Source of the DNA: Pseudorhodobacter sp.
GTDB lineage: Bacteria > Pseudomonadota > Alphaproteobacteria > Rhodobacterales > Rhodobacteraceae
Assembly: GCA_014378345.1 (NCBI GenBank)
Contig: JACMNW010000123.1
Span: forward strand, 1-9,487
Direction of reading: 5' to 3'
Length of the DNA stretch: 9,487 nucleotides
Shown: in pieces, positions 6,145 through 9,487 of the stretch
How positions within the stretch are numbered: position 1 is the first letter of the stretch
Layout of the letters: the number at the start of each line of letters is the position of its first letter
Translations under genes and position numbers: made by a program
The notes under the pieces: model-generated
What the model was told of the DNA's origin: nothing
Seen by the model: only the letters and a program-made list of their open reading frames with translations
Databases searched by the model: none

Positions 6145-6735
6145 TTGGGGATTGAGGGTGATTTCAGATCGGTATTCGTGCGTGAACCCGCAGTTTTGCG
6201 GCATTACCCGGCCCTTGTCTTAAACGCCGATTATCGCCCGCTGTCCTATTACCCGCTTTCCTTGTGGCCGTGGCAAGAGGCAGTGAAAGCCGCCTTCCTG
6301 AACCGCGTCACCATCGTGGCCGAATACGAACAGGTCGTGCGCAGCCAACGATCCGAACTTCGAATACCTTCGGTCGTCGTGCTGAAAGACTATGTGAAAC
6401 CCCAAAAGCGCGTAGCCTTCACGCGCTTTAATCTTTTTCTTCGGGACCAGTTTTGTTGCCAGTATTGCACCGCCAAGGGCGACCTAACGTTTGATCACGT
6501 CCTGCCCCGGTCTCGCGGTGGCATTACATCGTGGGACAACGTTGTCGCCGCCTGTTCGCCGTGCAACCTGCGCAAAGGGTCGAAAACGCTAAAGCAATCC
6601 GGCATGCATCTTGCCCGCATGCCCCGCGTGCCGTCGGCCGAAGAAATGCAGGCCCACGGCCGAAAATTCCCTCCTAACCATCTGCATGACAGCTGGTTAG
6701 ACTACTTGTATTGGGATGCTGAACTCGACGCGTGA
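6145..6735 (+). CDS. HNH endonuclease family protein
   Basis: A 196-residue protein with a zinc-finger HNH nuclease domain. The domain runs from about residue 100 to 150: Cys105-x2-Cys108, Asp117-His118, Asn132, and Cys137-x2-Cys140-Asn141, where the two CxxC knuckles would bind zinc and His118/Asn132/Asn141 would form the metal-binding nuclease site. The N-terminal 90 residues (LNADYRPLSYYPLSLWPWQEAV, read in two parts) are characteristic of a conserved stand-alone HNH family of proteobacteria whose biological role is unknown. The start is a TTG at 6145 with AAAGG (6132-6136) 8 bases upstream. No ATG or GTG lies upstream in frame; the next alternative is GTG at 6178, which lacks a properly spaced ribosome site. 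The gene is monocistronic, after the cox terminator and with its own promoter. It is not near restriction or phage genes, so a mobile-element role is unsupported. Confidence 0.88.
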   Translation: MGIEGDFRSVFVREPAVLRHYPALVLNADYRPLSYYPLSLWPWQEAVKAAFLNRVTIVAEYEQVVRSQRSELRIPSVVVLKDYVKPQKRVAFTRFNLFLRDQFCCQYCTAKGDLTFDHVLPRSRGGITSWDNVVAACSPCNLRKGSKTLKQSGMHLARMPRVPSAEEMQAHGRKFPPNHLHDSWLDYLYWDAELDA

Positions 6736-6857
6736 TCAGAAACGTAAGTTTTTAGCCTGTTACCCGTCATAAAACTGTTACATGGAATGGCATCTTCCGT
6801 GCGCCTTCACCTCAGGCTACACGAAGTTGCATCTCTATAATCTGACGGAGGCCCGTT
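6736..6857. other. Intergenic region before mgtC-like gene
   Basis: This 122-base stretch has no gene and no clear hairpin terminator for the HNH gene. It contains a direct repeat CTGTTAC (6757-6763 and 6775-6781) of unknown meaning. It ends in a strong Shine-Dalgarno GGAGG (6847-6851), 6 bases before the TTG at 6858, which decides the start of the next gene. Confidence 0.4.
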
Positions 6858-7550
6858 TTGGTTTCAATTTACGTAGCAGCTCTGCACCTGACAGCCGCCC
6901 TTGTTTGCGGGGCCATCATCGGCTCTGAGCGCCAAATGCGCCAACGCATGGCGGGCCTGAGGACCAACGCGCTGGTAGCTTTGGGGGCTGCAGGCTTTGT
7001 CACGTTCTCCTCCCTCTACCCAAACGAGGTGAGCCAGACCCGGGTCGCGGCCCAAGTCGTATCCGGTATCGGCTTCCTCGGCGCGGGCATCATCTTTCGT
7101 GATGGCTTCAACGTTCACGGCCTGAACACCGCCGCCACCTTGTGGTGCTCCGCTGCAGTTGGCTTGATCTGTGGTGCAGGGGCACTTCCCCTGGCGGCCC
7201 TGCTCACTGGCCTCGTGGTTTTCATTAACCTCGGTCTGCGCCCCTTGGTCAAATTCTTGAAACGCAAGACCAATGCGGGTGTGCCCATCATGCGCAGCTT
7301 CCGCATTGATGTAGCCTGCCAGCCCGCACAAGAAGCCGAAACCCGCAGCCTGATCCTGCGCACCCTTGGCTTCGGTGGCCTGCACATGATCGAAATGGAA
7401 GCCAAACCCGGTGATAGCGACACGGTCGAAATCAGCGCCCTCATCAACGGTGAAGGCATGGTCGACCAGATCATCGAACAATCCGCCACCCGTCTGGCCG
7501 CTGAGCCCGGCCTGCGCCGCGTGCGCTGGCATCTGCAAGACGAGGGTTGA
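6858..7550 (+). CDS. MgtC/SapB family membrane protein
   Basis: A 230-residue inner-membrane protein. The N-terminal MgtC domain has about five hydrophobic segments (roughly 4-22, 35-52, 66-82, 93-108 and 109-127) and the family signatures GAIIGSERQ (18-26), GLRTNALVALGAAGF (33-47), SGIGFLGAGIIFRDG (69-83) and HGLNTAATLWCSAAVG (87-102). A cytosolic domain of about 85 residues follows, resembling the ACT-like C-terminal domain of MgtC. Known MgtC proteins support growth at low magnesium and, in pathogens, modulate F-type ATP synthase and intramacrophage survival; the role in a free-living bacterium is not established. The TTG start at 6858 is supported by GGAGG 6 bases upstream and by the first transmembrane segment starting right after it. 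Its stop overlaps a TTGACA that may be the -35 of zwf. Confidence 0.9.
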   Translation: MVSIYVAALHLTAALVCGAIIGSERQMRQRMAGLRTNALVALGAAGFVTFSSLYPNEVSQTRVAAQVVSGIGFLGAGIIFRDGFNVHGLNTAATLWCSAAVGLICGAGALPLAALLTGLVVFINLGLRPLVKFLKRKTNAGVPIMRSFRIDVACQPAQEAETRSLILRTLGFGGLHMIEMEAKPGDSDTVEISALINGEGMVDQIIEQSATRLAAEPGLRRVRWHLQDEG

Positions 7551-7576
7551 CAGCCGCCCTTGGCCGCGTTTCCTAT
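7547..7576 (+). promoter_or_regulatory. Candidate zwf promoter
   Basis: A consensus TTGACA (7547-7552) overlaps the mgtC-like stop codon and is followed, 18 bases on, by TCCTAT (7571-7576), a weak -10. A second possible -10, TAGACT (7595-7600), lacks a good -35. The leader would run about 100 bases to the zwf start. Confidence 0.35.
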
Positions 7577-7630
7577 GCAGCCTGTCCTGGATGCTAGACT
7601 TCGCATCAACAAGCCGCTAGTAACCGCTTC

Positions 7631-7642
7631 GTTAGCGCTAAC
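7631..7642. promoter_or_regulatory. LacI-type operator candidate upstream of zwf
   Basis: GTTAGCGCTAAC is a perfect 12-bp palindrome with the central CG typical of LacI-family operators, 38 bases upstream of the zwf ATG and downstream of both candidate promoters, a position suited to repression. An extra GTAAC half-site lies at 7620-7624. The regulator is not in the window; assignment to the LacI family is by palindrome type only. Confidence 0.5.
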
Positions 7643-7680
7643 AATGCCGATGCCAATTTCTAAAACCGGAGAATTACCCA

Positions 7681-9135
7681 ATGGTTTCACGTGTTATTCC
7701 AGTTGAAACCTTCGATCTTGTGATTTTTGGTGCCACCGGCGATCTGGCCCATCGCAAAATCCTGCCCGGTCTCTATCGCCGCTTTCTTGCGGGCCAAATA
7801 CCGGCTGAAAGCCGCACCATCGGTGCCGCGCGGAGCGTGATCACCAGCGAAGACTTCCGCACCACCATCGACGAACCCATCGCCGAATTCGTCCCCAAAT
7901 CCCGGCAAGACCCTGCTGCCATCGCGCAATTCTTGGCCCAGCTTCACTACATTCCGATTGATGCCAAGGGCGAAGGCGGCTGGCCGGCGCTACGCGATCT
8001 GGTCCGCCCGAATGTGGTGAAAGCCTTCTATTTCTCGGTAGCGCCTTCGCTGTTTGGCGACCTTGCCGAACGCCTGCACCAGCACGGCATCGCTGATGCC
8101 ACTTGCCGCATCGTCGTCGAAAAGCCCTTTGGGCGCGATCTTGCATCCGCACATGCTTTGAACCAAAGTCTTGCGGCCCATTTCTCGGAGCAACAGATTT
8201 ACCGCATCGACCACTACCTTGGCAAAGAAACCGTACAAAATCTGATGGCCGTGCGGTTCGCCAATATCCTGTTCGAGCCTATCTGGAAGGCGCAATATAT
8301 CGACCACGTGCAAATCACCGTGGGTGAAACTGTGGGTGTAGAAGGCCGCGGTGCGTATTACGATACTTCCGGTGCCATGCGCGATATGGTGCAAAACCAC
8401 ATGATGCAGCTGCTGTGTCTCATTGCCATGGAACCGCCCTACCACTTTGATCCCAACGCCGTGCGCGATGAAAAGCTGAAAGTTATCCGCGCGCTCGATC
8501 CGGTTGAACCAAAGGATATCGTGCGTGGACAATACCTCGCGGGGGGCGGGCAGGGCAGCTATATCGAGCATAGTGAAAATCCTGATAGCCGCACCGAAAG
8601 CTACATCGCCATGAAGGTCGGCATTTCGAACTGGCGCTGGAAGGGCACGCCCTTTTATCTGCGCACCGGCAAACGCCTGCGGTCGCGTGCGTCAGAAATC
8701 GCCATCACCTTCAAAGCGCCCCCGCATTCGATTTTCGATAACCCGGGCGGCATTCACGAAAACGTTCTGGTCATTCGCTTGCAACCGAACGAAGGCATGA
8801 CTCTGACCGTGATGATCAAGGAGCCTGGTCCGGGCGGCATGCGCCTGACAGAGGTTCCTTTGGACATGTCTTTCGCCGATGCCCTTGGCGGTGATCTGGC
8901 TGATGTGCCGGACGCCTATGAGCGCCTGATCATGGACGTAATCCGTGGCAACCAAACCCTGTTCATGCGCGGTGACGAGGTAGAGGCCGCCTGGGCCTGG
9001 ACCGATCCTATCATCAACGGCTGGGAAGCGCGGGGCGACAAACCGCGCGGCTATCAGCCCGGATCCAATGGCCCTGACGATGCGTTAATGCTGATGCACC
9101 GCGATGGCCGCAGGTGGAGGGAGATCAAGGAATGA
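7681..9135 (+). CDS. zwf: Glucose-6-phosphate 1-dehydrogenase
   Basis: A 484-residue cytosolic enzyme oxidising glucose 6-phosphate to 6-phosphoglucono-1,5-lactone with NAD(P)+ reduction, the entry to the Entner-Doudoroff and oxidative pentose phosphate pathways. The N-terminal Rossmann fold carries GATGDLA (17-23). The active-site signature RIDHYLGKE is at 175-183, and the catalytic-base histidine in QNHMMQ is His240. These numbers coincide with those of the well-studied Leuconostoc mesenteroides enzyme (Asp177, His178, Lys182, His240), and the length is nearly identical, so the gene is complete and likely active. GGAG (7668-7671) lies 9 bases before the ATG. The stop overlaps the pgl start as ATGA, indicating translational coupling. 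A LacI-type palindrome upstream suggests control by sugar availability. Confidence 0.98.
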   Translation: MVSRVIPVETFDLVIFGATGDLAHRKILPGLYRRFLAGQIPAESRTIGAARSVITSEDFRTTIDEPIAEFVPKSRQDPAAIAQFLAQLHYIPIDAKGEGGWPALRDLVRPNVVKAFYFSVAPSLFGDLAERLHQHGIADATCRIVVEKPFGRDLASAHALNQSLAAHFSEQQIYRIDHYLGKETVQNLMAVRFANILFEPIWKAQYIDHVQITVGETVGVEGRGAYYDTSGAMRDMVQNHMMQLLCLIAMEPPYHFDPNAVRDEKLKVIRALDPVEPKDIVRGQYLAGGGQGSYIEHSENPDSRTESYIAMKVGISNWRWKGTPFYLRTGKRLRSRASEIAITFKAPPHSIFDNPGGIHENVLVIRLQPNEGMTLTVMIKEPGPGGMRLTEVPLDMSFADALGGDLADVPDAYERLIMDVIRGNQTLFMRGDEVEAAWAWTDPIINGWEARGDKPRGYQPGSNGPDDALMLMHRDGRRWREIKE

Positions 9136-9487
9136 TATTTTCTGAATATCCAGACCGCGAAATGATGATGTTGGGCCTCGCCAATATTTTGGCAGGCGAG
9201 CTTGCCGATTTCACCCGCCGCGAAGGCCGCGCCAGCTTTTGCGTGCCCGGCGGCACCACGCCGGGGCCTATATTCGACACGCTGTCTGGCGTCGATCTGG
9301 AATGGGATAAAATCGCCGTCTTTCTGAACGACGAACGTTGGGTGCCGGATACCAACCCCCGCTCCAACACGGCGCTGATCCGCCAACGCCTGATCCGGGG
9401 CCGTGCTGCAAATGCCAACCTGATCCCGCTTTTTGCAGATACAGCACAGCCCGAAGACAGCCTTGATATCCTGTCGGATGGTATCGC
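9132..9487 (+). CDS. pgl: 6-phosphogluconolactonase, 3' partial
   Basis: The first 118 residues of a DevB/SOL-type 6-phosphogluconolactonase, which hydrolyses the product of Zwf to 6-phosphogluconate. Family motifs seen are FCVPGGTTPGPIF (36-48, the phosphate-binding loop), VFLNDERWVP (63-72) with SN at 78-79, and AANLIP-like ANANLIP at 93-99. The family is about 225-240 residues, so roughly half is present and the frame runs open to the window end. The ATG overlaps the zwf stop by 4 bases; GGAGG at 9116-9120 and AAGG at 9127-9130 lie upstream inside zwf. In related bacteria pgi often follows; this cannot be seen here. Confidence 0.93.
   Translation, partial: MIFSEYPDREMMMLGLANILAGELADFTRREGRASFCVPGGTTPGPIFDTLSGVDLEWDKIAVFLNDERWVPDTNPRSNTALIRQRLIRGRAANANLIPLFADTAQPEDSLDILSDGI

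Noticed and set aside
6123..6155. A 10-codon GTG-started leader peptide overlapping the HNH start
   Set aside because: It is too short to support from sequence alone, with no attenuator-like codons or hairpin.
6836..6841. TATAAT just upstream of the MgtC-like gene as a -10 box
   Set aside because: Transcription would start at or after the Shine-Dalgarno, leaving no usable leader, and there is no -35 at 16-18 bases.
1..9487. Mobile element, CRISPR array or defence island
   Set aside because: No transposase, integrase, spaced direct-repeat array or defence gene cluster is visible; the HNH gene alone is not enough.

Overview
The window looks like a chromosomal segment from a marine-type alphaproteobacterium, most likely a Rhodobacterales (Roseobacter-group) member. 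This rests on family resemblance of the proteins (MttB-like methyltransferase, form II coxSLM, an HNH protein typical of that order, zwf-pgl), on moderately high GC, and on Shine-Dalgarno-led genes. No database search was possible. I see no mobile element, CRISPR array, tRNA or rRNA.

Layout. Positions 2-1012 (+) hold the C-terminal two thirds of a trimethylamine methyltransferase (MttB) family protein; its 5' end lies outside the window. It converges on a small lipoprotein-type lytic transglycosylase (1018-1482, -), with a 14-bp perfect palindrome at the junction. A divergent intergenic region follows, then a compact + strand cluster coxG-coxS-coxL-coxM (1660-5939). CoxL carries AYRGAGR in place of AYRCSFR, and the gene order is S-L-M, so this is a form II (CODH-like) molybdenum hydroxylase. 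A strong hairpin terminator (5962-5989) closes the cluster. Next come an isolated HNH endonuclease-like gene (6145-6735) and an MgtC/SapB-family membrane protein (6858-7550), both apparently using TTG starts. Last comes the start of a glucose catabolic operon: zwf (7681-9135) overlapping pgl by ATGA, with pgl cut off by the window end.

How the genes work together. CoxS, CoxL and CoxM should form the iron-sulfur, molybdenum and FAD subunits of one oxidoreductase, and CoxG is a START-like partner that may link it to the membrane and quinone pool. Zwf and Pgl convert glucose 6-phosphate to 6-phosphogluconate, feeding the Entner-Doudoroff or pentose phosphate routes. A perfect LacI-type palindrome lies upstream of zwf. 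The other genes look like independent units.

No clearly new system is visible. The least understood part is the form II CODH cluster, whose physiological substrate is unsettled. The most checkable new observations are several perfect palindromes in the control regions.
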